Shown piece by piece: positions 26,938 through 34,364 of a stretch of DNA of 43,769 nt. Made by a program: the position numbers and the translations under genes. Below the pieces are notes generated by a model. That model ran no database searches and had not been told where the DNA came from. It saw only the letters and a program-made list of their open reading frames with translations. The stretch comes from Zoogloeaceae bacterium (GTDB taxonomy: Bacteria; Pseudomonadota; Gammaproteobacteria; Burkholderiales; Rhodocyclaceae), in the NCBI GenBank assembly GCA_031287525.1, contig JAITSU010000044.1, forward strand, positions 1 through 43,769, in the 5' to 3' direction. The number at the start of each line of letters is the position of its first letter. Position 1 is the stretch's first letter.

Positions 26938-27474
26938 TCAAAGGTTTAGGGAAATGAGAATCGCAGTAGCGATGATCACTATCCCGAAAATCCAGTTGAG
27001 CACAAAAAAGCGGCGCACTTTGCGGATAGCAAGCGTCCCGAAGAACACGATGGCGTAGAGCAGCCAGACCACGGCAATGACGACATTAGCCCAAAAGTTA
27101 AACATGTGGAATTCCGTGGCGTTAAAGCCTCTTAGTAGACTCCAAAATATGAGTGCATCAATTATGACAAGCAAGTTCCAGCCAAACAAGACAACCCACG
27201 CTAATTGAGGGGCGAACAAGCCGGTATGACCAGTACGTTGTACGACCTGCAACGAAGCCGCAAATAGTGCTCCGCCACACCCGAAGAACAACGCATCAGT
27301 ATATACAGGGCGTAGTCTGCCATAATGCCAAGTTCCGAAAATGTCCATGAGTTCAGGTAAACGAAGCTGAATGGCACATATGGCGTAGATTAGCAAACCA
27401 ATGCCAACATAGAACGCTGCCATAATTGCAAAGCATCGAATGATCAGCTTGTTATAAATCGCTTGTGATTGCAT
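26938..27474 (-). CDS. Stand-alone CcoN N-terminal-like membrane protein lacking the heme-ligand His
   Basis: A 178-residue protein with five or six membrane segments that aligns with only the first quarter of CcoN, subunit I of cbb3 oxidase. Matching landmarks are an RCFAIMAAFY N-terminal helix, YGRLRPVYTDALFFG (CcoN: FGRLRPLHTNAVIF), LFAASLQVVQRT, LAWVVLFGWNLLVI and IAVVWLLYAIVFFGTL. The conserved His that ligates low-spin heme in helix 2 is Tyr58 here, and the remaining helices with the other heme and copper ligands are absent. No CcoN-like continuation is found after the stop. ATG 27474 fits an AGAG site better than ATG 27483. It could be a relic or a repurposed domain. Flanked by accessory genes. 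Confidence 0.75.
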   Translation of the reverse strand: MQSQAIYNKLIIRCFAIMAAFYVGIGLLIYAICAIQLRLPELMDIFGTWHYGRLRPVYTDALFFGCGGALFAASLQVVQRTGHTGLFAPQLAWVVLFGWNLLVIIDALIFWSLLRGFNATEFHMFNFWANVVIAVVWLLYAIVFFGTLAIRKVRRFFVLNWIFGIVIIATAILISLNL

Positions 27475-27493
27475 GTGAATCATCTCTTATGCG

Positions 27494-27605
27494 ACCGTCC
27501 GCCGTTTGAAATCCGTTACCCGAAATCCCATCACCCATAGCGCGACAAAATAAACACCTGCGCCCAAAACGATCAGCGCGAGCAGACGCCAGAATCTTGC
27601 GATTG
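27494..27605 (-). repeat. Duplicated 3' end of murJ (copy outside the gene)
   Basis: These 112 bases match 28321-28432, the real murJ 3' end, without gaps and at about 87% identity by eye. Translated on the minus strand they give [19 protein letters not shown], nearly the MurJ C-terminus. The copy is 5' of nothing else of murJ, so it is a non-functional duplicate. Together with the real copy it brackets the toxin-antitoxin pair at 27635-28242. Confidence 0.85.
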
Positions 27606-27634
27606 GGTGAAAAAGCGTAGTGCCTTTTACCGGA

Positions 27635-27931
27635 TTACAGCCCCAATTCGTGATGGCTGAGCCATTCGCGCATGACCTCGTTGACGCGCGTTTGCCAGCC
27701 GCGTCCGGTCGCTTTGAGGGCTTCCAGTACATCGTGGTCGAAACGGATGGTCGTGGAGCGTTTCCGGTCTGCCTTGACGGAACCCACGGGGCGTCCGCGC
27801 CTGCGTGCCGCGATTTCGTCCGGCGTATGCACCCGCGCATATTCTCCGTTTTTTGCCTGCCGGAAGGATTCAAGCAAATCACGTTCAAAAGGAGTCAGTT
27901 CGGGGGTCAATTTGTCGTTTGCCATGTTCAT
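27635..27931 (-). CDS. Ribbon-helix-helix antitoxin, BrnA-like
   Basis: A 98-residue antitoxin. The C-terminal half carries the BrnA-type signature: RRGRPVGSVK, then STTIRFDHDVLEALKATGRGW, QTRVNEVMREWL, a ribbon-helix-helix DNA-binding unit. The N-terminal half (LTPELTPFERDLLESFRQAK) would wrap the toxin. It overlaps the upstream toxin gene by 4 bases, so the toxin is translated first, as in BrnT-BrnA. It likely represses its own promoter. The family name is given at motif level. Confidence 0.85.
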   Translation of the reverse strand: MNMANDKLTPELTPFERDLLESFRQAKNGEYARVHTPDEIAARRRGRPVGSVKADRKRSTTIRFDHDVLEALKATGRGWQTRVNEVMREWLSHHELGL

Positions 27932-28242
27932 TCCTCTGCTATTGCCCGCAACTGCCGTAGAAATGCGGGAGAAAGGTTGTCGGTTTTCGATTTTGGATAG
28001 ACGACCAGCAGGCTGACCGTGCCATCCGCAAGCGTCGTGAAGTAGATTACCCGTACTCCGCCGCGCTTGCCGATGCCGGGGCGACCCCAGCGCACTTTAC
28101 GCAAGGGGGTTGCACCTGGGATAACATCGCCTGCCAGCGGATTCTCTGCAATCCAGCTCACGAACGCCTCGCGCTCGTCATCACCCCACACATCGGCAGC
28201 GTAGCGGAGAAAGACGGGGGTTTCGATGACCGTTAGCAGCAT
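27928..28242 (-). CDS. RelE/HigB-like toxin
   Basis: A 104-residue toxin of the RelE superfamily: a conserved core with NPLAGDVIPGATPLRKVRW, then the RPGIGKRGGVRVIYF strand and LLVVYPKSKTDNLSP, as in many RelE-like toxins with a basic active site. It would cleave mRNA, probably at the ribosome. It is coupled to the antitoxin downstream by a 4-base overlap. No ribosome-binding site precedes the start, and the putative promoter would start transcription at or next to the ATG, so the mRNA may be leaderless. The pair sits between two copies of the murJ 3' end. Confidence 0.85.
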   Translation of the reverse strand: MLLTVIETPVFLRYAADVWGDDEREAFVSWIAENPLAGDVIPGATPLRKVRWGRPGIGKRGGVRVIYFTTLADGTVSLLVVYPKSKTDNLSPAFLRQLRAIAEE

Positions 28243-28248
28243 GATTAA

Positions 28249-28277
28249 AGCGTAGTAACAAATAATTAAAAAGTCAA
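28249..28277 (-). promoter_or_regulatory. Putative promoter of the RelE-like toxin-antitoxin pair
   Basis: On the minus strand TTGACT (28272-28277) is 17 bases from TACGCT (28249-28254). The -35 element is good and the -10 element weak. Transcription would begin about 7 bases later, near the ATG at 28242, which lacks a ribosome-binding site. The region is AT-rich. An RHH antitoxin would be expected to bind here. Confidence 0.4.
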
Positions 28278-28313
28278 TTGCGACGCGGGATTTTTGGTCG
28301 CCGCGTCACCATT

Positions 28314-29870
28314 TCATATCACCGTCCGCCGTTTGAAATCAGTTACCCGAAATCCCATTACCCATAGCGCGACAAAATAGACCCCCGCTCCAACAATGAC
28401 CAGAGCAAACAGACGCCAGAGTCTTGCGATTAGCGGGTAGCGCAGCCAGTCTTCTGTGCTGCCCATGCCGAAATACAGGGCGAGCGTCATCAGGGTGAGG
28501 GCGCAGCCGAGTTTCAGGGTGAATTTCAGCCAGCCGGCTTCTGGTGTGTAGACCTGATGGCGGCGCAGTCCGCGATAGAGCAGCAGGGCGTTCAGGCAGG
28601 CCGCCAAACCGATGGAGAGGGCGAGTCCGGCGTGCGCCAGATTGAGGACGAAGATGAAAATCAGGTTCATGCATTGGGTCGCCGCCAGACTGATGAGGGC
28701 GATTTTGACGGGGGTTTTGATGTTCTGGCGGGCGTAAAAGCCGGGGGCGAGCACCTTGACCAGAATCATGCCGGTCAAGCCCAGGCTGTAGGCGACCAAT
28801 GCCTGTCGGGTGGCGAATACGTCTGCCGCGCCGAAAGCGCCGTGGAAAAACAGGGTGGCAATCAGCGGCACGGCGAGCAGCGCCAATCCTGCCGCTGCGG
28901 GCAGCGCCAGCAGCAGGGTGAGACGCAAGCCCCAGTCGAGCAGCGCCGAGTATTCGCGGCTGTCGGCGCTGGCGTGGGATTTCGACAACGAGGGCAGAAG
29001 TATCGTGCCCAGCGCCACGCCCAACATGCCCGCCGGAAATTCCATCAGGCGATCGGCGTAGTAGAGCCATGAAACGCTGCCGCTAACCAGAAAGGAGGCG
29101 AAGACGGTGTTGATCAACAGACTGATTTGGGAAACGGAAACGCCCAGCGTCGCGGGCGCCATCAGTTTCAGGATGCGCCGCACGCCTTCATCCTGCCAGG
29201 CGCGGCGCAGATTAAAGGAGAGGCGCGGCAACATGCCGATTTTGGCGAGCGCGGGCAGTTGCAGGGCAAGTTGCAGAAAGCCGCCGATGAAGACCGCGCA
29301 GGAAAGCGCCAGCACGGGCGGGTTGAAATAGGGCGCGGCGAACAGCGCCATGAGGATGAAACTGACATTTAACAGCACTGGCGTGAAGGCGGGCAGGGCG
29401 AAGCGGCTCCAGGTGTTGAGAATGCCCGCCGCCATCGCCGTCAGCGACATGAACAGGATGTAAGGAAAAGTGATGCGGGTGAGGGTGACGGTGAGGGCGA
29501 ATTTGTCCGCGTCGTCGGCAAAGCCGGGCGCGGAAATCCACACCAGCGCGGGCGCGGCTACGACGCCCAACAGGGTGACGATAAACAGGATGAGGCAGAG
29601 CAGGGTGGCGGTATTGTCGAGCAGGACGCGGGTGCGTTCCTCGCCCTGTTTGTTTTTGTATTCGCCCAGAATGGGGACGAAGGCTTGCGAAAACGCGCCT
29701 TCGGCAAACAATCGGCGCAGCAGGTTGGGGAGTTTGAAGGCGACGAAAAAAGCGTCGGTCAAAGCACCCGCGCCAAAGGTACGCGCAATCACAAAATCCC
29801 GCACAAAACCCAGGATGCGGGAAAGCAGGGTCATGCCGCTGACCGTGACCAGAGCGCGGAGGAGGTTCAT
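28314..29870 (-). CDS. murJ: Lipid II flippase MurJ
   Basis: A 518-residue inner membrane protein with about 14 membrane segments that flips lipid II for peptidoglycan synthesis. [25 protein letters not shown] at the start, [26 protein letters not shown] and the [19 protein letters not shown] core are typical of MurJ. The C-terminal [10 protein letters not shown] is also conserved. ATG 29870 is used; the open frame extends 20 codons upstream without conservation. The 3' end is duplicated at 27494-27605. Transcribed after the TfoX-like gene, with a 46-base gap. Confidence 0.95.
   Translation of the reverse strand: MNLLRALVTVSGMTLLSRILGFVRDFVIARTFGAGALTDAFFVAFKLPNLLRRLFAEGAFSQAFVPILGEYKNKQGEERTRVLLDNTATLLCLILFIVTLLGVVAAPALVWISAPGFADDADKFALTVTLTRITFPYILFMSLTAMAAGILNTWSRFALPAFTPVLLNVSFILMALFAAPYFNPPVLALSCAVFIGGFLQLALQLPALAKIGMLPRLSFNLRRAWQDEGVRRILKLMAPATLGVSVSQISLLINTVFASFLVSGSVSWLYYADRLMEFPAGMLGVALGTILLPSLSKSHASADSREYSALLDWGLRLTLLLALPAAAGLALLAVPLIATLFFHGAFGAADVFATRQALVAYSLGLTGMILVKVLAPGFYARQNIKTPVKIALISLAATQCMNLIFIFVLNLAHAGLALSIGLAACLNALLLYRGLRRHQVYTPEAGWLKFTLKLGCALTLMTLALYFGMGSTEDWLRYPLIARLWRLFALVIVGAGVYFVALWVMGFRVTDFKRRTVI
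28321..28432 (-). repeat. Direct repeat: murJ 3' end (copy within murJ)
   Basis: This is the intact partner of the 112-base duplicate at 27494-27605, offset by 827 bases. Divergence is greatest toward the middle, suggesting an older duplication or one that came in with the toxin-antitoxin module. Confidence 0.85.
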
Positions 29871-29916
29871 GGCGCGAAAATTTCCCCTGCCTGCCCGAAC
29901 CGTTCCGTCAGCCCCT

Positions 29917-30180
29917 TCATCGCGCGTCACTGCGGAGTTGATGAAAAAACTGCTTCAAATCGGCTTTTGTTTCAGGGGAGAGCATTTTCATTTCAACGCC
30001 CTCAATGGCCGCCTGGAGATGATAAAGGATGACCACGCAGGTTGAAGGGTACTGCACTTTAAGCCGCCTTACCGCCTCTTTGCTCCCCGTTTCAATCAGT
30101 TCCCCGGCGGTGCGTATGCCAACAGAATTGAGTTTGCTTGCCATGGTTTTTCCGAGTTTCAGCGCAGTGATGGCGACCAT
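29917..30180 (-). CDS. TfoX C-terminal-domain protein
   Basis: An 87-residue protein made only of the TfoX C-terminal-type domain, a helix-hairpin-helix-like fold: [21 protein letters not shown], then [10 protein letters not shown] and [11 protein letters not shown]. Stand-alone TfoX C-domain proteins are widespread; full-length TfoX/Sxy regulates competence, but this short form lacks the N-terminal domain and its role is uncertain. AGGAGG sits 8 bases before ATG 30180, an unusually strong site. It lies between murJ and gpsA on the same strand, so they may be co-transcribed. Confidence 0.85.
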   Translation of the reverse strand: MVAITALKLGKTMASKLNSVGIRTAGELIETGSKEAVRRLKVQYPSTCVVILYHLQAAIEGVEMKMLSPETKADLKQFFHQLRSDAR

Positions 30181-30210
30181 ATCCGTTACCTCCTGATGAA
30201 CATGAAAAAA

Positions 30211-31191
30211 TCATTCTTCCGCAGGGTCACGCGCGAGCAGTTGCCCGATGCCGTCGCGCACGCTGACTCTGCCTTCCAGCACGGCAGCGACGGTGGCGGT
30301 AATGGGCATGTCGACGCCCAACCGCTCCGCGAGGCGATGCGCCGCCAGCGTAGCGGGTACGCCTTCGGCGACGTGTCCCAGGTCGGCAAGCGCCTGTTGC
30401 AACGATTTTCCGCTGGCCAGTTCTTGCCCGACGCGGCGGTTGCGGGAAAGGTCGCCGGTGCAGGTGAGAATCAGGTCGCCCACGCCGGAAAGCCCCAGAA
30501 AAGTATCTTTCTTCGCGCCCAGGGCGACGCCCAGACGGGCGATTTCCGCCAGACCGCGCGTCATCAGCGCGGCGCGGGCGTTCAAGCCCAGTTTCAGACT
30601 GTCGCAAATGCCGGTGGCGATGGCGAGGATGTTTTTCAACGCGCCGCCGACTTCGACGCCAATCAGGTCATTGCTGGCGTAGAGACGCAAGTTGCCGCCA
30701 TGCAACGCCAGTGTCATGTCGCGCGCGAACTGCCGGTCGGTCGCCGCCAGCGCGAGCGCGGTGGGCAAGCCCGCCGCCACTTCCTGCGCGAAACTGGGGC
30801 CGGACAACATGCCGCTGGAAATGCCGGGTAATTCTTCCGCGATGACTTCGTGCGGCAATTTGCCCGCCGCGACTTCAAAACCCTTGCAGACCCAGAGCAG
30901 CGGCGTTTTCAGCCCCAGCGCGGCGAGGCTTTGCGCGGTGGGGCGCAAACCGGCGATGGGCGTGGCGATGATGATGACTTCCGCTGCCGTGACCGCCGTT
31001 GCCAGATCGCGCTCAAGGGCGAGTTCCGGCGGCAAGGCGAAACCGGGCAGAAAGCGCGTGTTTTCGCGCCGCTGCCGCATGTCATCCACGAGGTCGGCTT
31101 CACGCGCCCACAGCGTTACCGGATGGCGGGCAGAAAAGGCGATGGCGAGGGCAGTTCCCCATGCCCCTGCCGCCAGTACGGTCATTTTCAT
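30211..31191 (-). CDS. gpsA: NAD(P)+-dependent glycerol-3-phosphate dehydrogenase
   Basis: A 326-residue cytosolic enzyme that reduces dihydroxyacetone phosphate to sn-glycerol-3-phosphate for phospholipid synthesis. Landmarks are the N-terminal Rossmann loop (VLAAGAWGTALA), LSGPSFAQEVAAGLP, the catalytic lysine segment VGGALKNILAIATGI and SGVGDLILTCTGDLSRNRR. The first glycine of the GxGxxG loop is Ala here, a mild change. ATG 31191 is preferred; two codons later a second ATG exists, and an upstream open frame reaches into the SH3 gene. It follows the SH3-domain gene by 7 bases in the block rhodanese-grxC-secB-SH3-gpsA, common in Betaproteobacteria. Confidence 0.95.
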   Translation of the reverse strand: MKMTVLAAGAWGTALAIAFSARHPVTLWAREADLVDDMRQRRENTRFLPGFALPPELALERDLATAVTAAEVIIIATPIAGLRPTAQSLAALGLKTPLLWVCKGFEVAAGKLPHEVIAEELPGISSGMLSGPSFAQEVAAGLPTALALAATDRQFARDMTLALHGGNLRLYASNDLIGVEVGGALKNILAIATGICDSLKLGLNARAALMTRGLAEIARLGVALGAKKDTFLGLSGVGDLILTCTGDLSRNRRVGQELASGKSLQQALADLGHVAEGVPATLAAHRLAERLGVDMPITATVAAVLEGRVSVRDGIGQLLARDPAEE

Positions 31192-31198
31192 GGAACGT

Positions 31199-31657
31199 TC
31201 ACAAGCCCCAAATCTGCGTAATCCGCACGAAGCCACTCGCGCCGTCGCGGTGTTTCACCTTCGCCCAACCTGCGGGCGCGCCTTCCAGCAATTCCAGCGA
31301 CACCCATTTTTCCGCCTGAAAAACGATGGCGGCGGTTTCATTGGCGGCCTGACGCACGTCCGCCAAATCAGCGGTGACGACGAGGGTACGTTCGCTGGAT
31401 ACCGCGCTCTCCTGAATCCAGGCAATCGTGCCTTCAGCGTCGCGTACCTTAACCCAGTCTTTCATTTTCGCGATCACTTCCAGCGGCGCGCCTGCCTTCG
31501 TGAGATACAGCTTCCTGCCCTGCGTCGAAGGCGCGTCGTAAAAAATGGCGACCGGCACGGCAACCGAACGGTATTCGAGCGCATGGGCGGCGTTGCCGAA
31601 CAGACTGGCGGTTGCGGTAAAAGCGGTCATCAAAAGGGCAAAGGACAGGCGGGACAT
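31199..31657 (-). CDS. Periplasmic SH3-domain protein
   Basis: A 152-residue exported protein. A signal peptide (LSFALLMTAFTATASLFG, cleavage near HALEY) is followed by two bacterial SH3-like repeats: the first with AIFYDAPSTQGRKLY, WVKVRDAEGTIAWI and the second with VVTADLADVRQAA, WAKVKHRDGASGFV. SH3 modules of this type often bind cell-wall peptides. Start ATG 31657 has GAGG about 9 bases upstream; an ATG 21 bases earlier adds a less suitable N-terminus. It lies between secB and gpsA, as in other Betaproteobacteria. Confidence 0.85.
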   Translation of the reverse strand: MSRLSFALLMTAFTATASLFGNAAHALEYRSVAVPVAIFYDAPSTQGRKLYLTKAGAPLEVIAKMKDWVKVRDAEGTIAWIQESAVSSERTLVVTADLADVRQAANETAAIVFQAEKWVSLELLEGAPAGWAKVKHRDGASGFVRITQIWGL

Positions 31658-31674
31658 GGCGTGTGACCTCATCA

Positions 31675-32199
31675 TCATTGCAGGGTGGTATTGGCGGGCG
31701 GAGTTTCTTCACTGGCGGGCGCGGCAACCTGCGCGGCTTGTGCCGCCTGCCGTTCCTGCAAGCGCGACAGATAAATCGCCTCGAAGTTGATGGGTTGCAA
31801 CAGCACGGGCGCGAAACCGGCGCGCACGGTGGCGGTGGAAATGGCTTCGCGGGCGTAAGGTTGCAGGATGTTGGGACAGGCGACGGCGAGCAGCGGCTCG
31901 ATTTCCTGTTCCGGCACATTCACCATGCGGAAAATACCGGCCTGGCTCACTTCGACGAGGAACAGGGTTTTTTCACCCAGTTTCGCCGTCACCGTCACGG
32001 TCAGCGTCGCGTCGTAGATGCCGTTGCCCAAGGGCGTGCCGCTGTTGTTCAACTGGATGTCCACCTTGGGTTCGCCGTGTTCCAGAAAAATATCCGGCGC
32101 GTTGGGCACTTCCAGCGAAAAATCCTTGACGTAGATTTTTTCGACGCCGAAAGCGGGGGCTTGTTGTTCCTGTGTTGCTGCTTCTTGTTCCTGTGCCAT
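31675..32199 (-). CDS. secB: Protein-export chaperone SecB
   Basis: A 174-residue tetrameric cytosolic chaperone that keeps exported preproteins unfolded and passes them to Sec[43 protein letters not shown] and [14 protein letters not shown] are diagnostic. The C-terminal 25 residues are an extended Ala/Gln-rich tail. Located 18 bases downstream of grxC, in the common grxC-secB arrangement. Confidence 0.97.
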   Translation of the reverse strand: MAQEQEAATQEQQAPAFGVEKIYVKDFSLEVPNAPDIFLEHGEPKVDIQLNNSGTPLGNGIYDATLTVTVTAKLGEKTLFLVEVSQAGIFRMVNVPEQEIEPLLAVACPNILQPYAREAISTATVRAGFAPVLLQPINFEAIYLSRLQERQAAQAAQVAAPASEETPPANTTLQ

Positions 32200-32217
32200 G
32201 AAAATTTCCTGAAAAAA

Positions 32218-32484
32218 TTAAAAACCCAATAAAGGGAGAAGTTTACCCGCCCGGTCAAGGGCGTAAAGCTCATCGCAGCCGCCCACATGGGCGCTGCCGA
32301 TGTAAATCTGCGGAACGGTGCGCCGCCGCGTGGCGTCCACCATCGCCGCCCGCTGTTCGGGATGCAGGTCGACGCGGATTTCCTCAATGTCCGTCACGCC
32401 CCGCGCCGCCAACAACTGTTTGGCGCGGATGCAGTAGGGACACACGGCGGTGGTGTACATCCGCACACGACTGGGGTTGCTCAT
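32218..32484 (-). CDS. grxC: Glutaredoxin 3
   Basis: An 88-residue dithiol glutaredoxin that reduces protein disulfides with glutathione. The active site CPYC is at residues 15-18; the TVPQIYIG cis-proline loop and GGCDEL glutathione-binding segment are present. Its start overlaps the rhodanese stop by 4 bases, and secB follows, giving the conserved order rhodanese-grxC-secB. Confidence 0.97.
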   Translation of the reverse strand: MSNPSRVRMYTTAVCPYCIRAKQLLAARGVTDIEEIRVDLHPEQRAAMVDATRRRTVPQIYIGSAHVGGCDELYALDRAGKLLPLLGF

Positions 32485-32891
32485 TTTTTGTTCTTTGTCA
32501 GGGGCAGATTGGCGCGCTTCCAGGCGTCGATGCCGCCATCCAGAAAACAGGTATCGGTGAACCCCTGTTTCTGCAACTGCCCGCTGATTTGCCCGGAACG
32601 CACGCCGGAAGCGCAGACCACAATCAGCGGTTTCTCTTTCAGTTCGGCAAACTCGGCAATACGTGCGATAACGTCTTTGGCGGGAATGTTGCGCGCATCC
32701 GGCAAATGCCCCGCCGCGAACTCGCCCGCCTCGCGCACATCGACCACGACCGCGTCCTCGCGGTTAATCCGCAAAGTCACCTGATGGGCGCTCAACGCCT
32801 TGCCCTTGCGGTGCAAACTCGGCCAAACGAGCATGACCCCGCTAATGACAGCGATGGCGATGAGCGGGATATTGTTTTGGATAAACTCCAT
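32481..32891 (-). CDS. Membrane-anchored rhodanese-domain protein
   Basis: A 136-residue protein with one N-terminal membrane helix (about residues 8-24) and a rhodanese domain. The active-site loop CASGVRSG begins at Cys93, the persulfide-carrying residue; VVVDVREAGEFAAGHLPDA is the CH2A-type motif. ATG 32891 or a GTG 9 bases upstream could serve as the start. It heads the grxC-secB-gpsA block. Sulfur transfer or oxidative-stress protection is suggested; substrate is unknown. Confidence 0.92.
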   Translation of the reverse strand: MEFIQNNIPLIAIAVISGVMLVWPSLHRKGKALSAHQVTLRINREDAVVVDVREAGEFAAGHLPDARNIPAKDVIARIAEFAELKEKPLIVVCASGVRSGQISGQLQKQGFTDTCFLDGGIDAWKRANLPLTKNKK

Positions 32892-32942
32892 AGGCAGCAC
32901 TTGATGGGACTCCGAAAAATTGAAAATAACGGGGCATTATAA

Positions 32943-32976
32943 TCAGGTATCAGATGTCAGGGGTCAGGGATCAGGC
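32943..32976. repeat. CAGGTATCAG-like dispersed repeat cluster
   Basis: TCAGGTATCAGATGTCAGG, GGTCAGGGATCAGG are packed in tandem between the rhodanese gene and ccmI. It is a clear member of the CAGG(T/G)ATCAGG family noted at 23-47, 9188-9204, 20778-20810 and 37857-37885. Confidence 0.65.
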
Positions 32977-33000
32977 AATGTCCCCGATTTTGATTCCTGA

Positions 33001-33864
33001 TCATTGCTTCCTGATTTTTCCAATCTGCTCCGTCAGCAGCCTGTGCAGTTCGCTCCCCGGCGCTACGCGCGGCAGGAGTTTTTCCCAATACGCCGCCGCT
33101 TCCTGTTTTTCGCCCGCTTCCAACGCCGCCATGCCTGCCAGAAACAGGGCGCGGGCATTGTTCGGGTCGAGTTTCAACGCTTTTTCCAGCAGTTGCCGGG
33201 GCTTGCCGTTCAAGCGGGTTTCGGAGGACATGGCGAGCATTTCGGCGTAGTCCGCGAGCAGACCGGCATCTTCTTCGACGACGGCTTCGATGCGGGCAAA
33301 GGCGGCGGCGGCTTCCGCCGGACGGTCAAGTATCTTGTAGGCGCGGGCGAGCATCAGCCAGCCTTCCGGGTCATCGGGATTGGCTTCCAGACGCGCGGCG
33401 AGTTTTTCGACCATGCCGGCGATTTGCTCCGGCGTCATCTGCTGCCCTTCCGCCGCCTGCCGCGCGGCGGATTGCGCCAGTTCCGGCTGCAAGGCGAGGA
33501 GATTGCCCCACACGCCATACAGGGCAAACCCGCCCAAAACCAGCAGCAACACCAGCGCCACGGCAGTTTTTGTCGCGGGTCTGGATGTGGCAAGAGCGGT
33601 AGCGTCAGGACTGACCGCTTCCCGGTGTTCTTCGAGAATGCGGCGTTTGAGTTCGTCTTCCGCTTCGCCAAATTCCGCCGCCGTCAGATTACCCGCCGCC
33701 TGTTCCGCTTTCAGGTCATCCAGTTGTTCGCGCAGGACGGCGATGGCATGATGGGTCTCCGCGACAGGCGACATCCCGGCGGAGGCGCGGGAGAGCAGAG
33801 GCGGCAGCAGCAGGGCGGCGACGAGGACGGTCAGAACCAGCGCGGCGAGGAGAAAGGTCATCAT
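33001..33864 (-). CDS. ccmI: Cytochrome c biogenesis protein CcmI
   Basis: A 287-residue bitopic membrane protein that holds apocytochrome c for heme attachment. An N-terminal membrane helix (about residues 3-24), a cytoplasmic linker with an AVLREQLDDLKAEQAAGNLT segment, a second helix near residues 100-120, and a C-terminal TPR domain (residues 140-280, e.g. DPEGWLMLARAYKI and NARALFLAGMAAL) are visible. It overlaps ccmH by 4 bases and ends the ccm series. The TPR part binds the apocytochrome C-terminus in other systems. Confidence 0.93.
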   Translation of the reverse strand: MMTFLLAALVLTVLVAALLLPPLLSRASAGMSPVAETHHAIAVLREQLDDLKAEQAAGNLTAAEFGEAEDELKRRILEEHREAVSPDATALATSRPATKTAVALVLLLVLGGFALYGVWGNLLALQPELAQSAARQAAEGQQMTPEQIAGMVEKLAARLEANPDDPEGWLMLARAYKILDRPAEAAAAFARIEAVVEEDAGLLADYAEMLAMSSETRLNGKPRQLLEKALKLDPNNARALFLAGMAALEAGEKQEAAAYWEKLLPRVAPGSELHRLLTEQIGKIRKQ

Positions 33865-34364
33865 GATGGAGGCGTTTTGGATGGATCAGGGGTAACAGGC
33901 GCTTCGCCCGCAAGCAAGGCTTCCGCAAGGCGTTTGTCCGCGTCGGAAAGCGCGTCGCCCGCGGCAATCTGCCGGTTGCGGCGGACGAGGTAATGGCGCA
34001 GCCCGAAAATGCCCGCGATGAAAAACAAGAGCGGCCCACCCCAGAGGAACAGGGTGATGTTCTTCACGGGCGGGCGGTAGAGCACGTAATCGCCGTAGCG
34101 CGTCACCAGAAAGTCGATGATTTCGTCATCGCTCTTGCCGGATTGAATCATGCCGCGAATCTGCTCGCGCAGGTCGTTGGCGAGGTCGGCGTTGGAGGCG
34201 GCGATGGTTTCATTCTGGCAGACGAGGCAGCGCAATTCGCCGGTGATGGCGAGCAGGCGTTGCTCCGTTACCGGGTCGGCGGCAAGCGGGCGGGCTTCTT
34301 CGGCGTTGGCTGAATTTGCCGCGAACAGGGCAAGGCAGAGGGTGAGCAGACGCAGGAGGTTCAT
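33861..34364 (-). CDS. ccmH: Cytochrome c maturation protein CcmH
   Basis: A 167-residue periplasm-facing, membrane-anchored thioreductase. A signal peptide (LLTLCLALFAANSANA) is followed by the LRCLVCQN motif with Cys46 and Cys49, which reduces the apocytochrome CxxCH cysteines. A single membrane helix at about residues 106-125 anchors the domain. The C-terminal codons contain a GGATCAGGGGTAACAGG-like word resembling the dispersed repeat family. It overlaps ccmG and ccmI by 4 bases on each side. Confidence 0.96.
   Translation of the reverse strand: MNLLRLLTLCLALFAANSANAEEARPLAADPVTEQRLLAITGELRCLVCQNETIAASNADLANDLREQIRGMIQSGKSDDEIIDFLVTRYGDYVLYRPPVKNITLFLWGGPLLFFIAGIFGLRHYLVRRNRQIAAGDALSDADKRLAEALLAGEAPVTPDPSKTPPS

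Noticed and set aside
26766-26957. 63-codon plus-strand frame after the second orphan membrane gene
   Set aside because: Overlaps the end of that gene, with no site and no conserved feature; the region is just the tail of the accessory patch.
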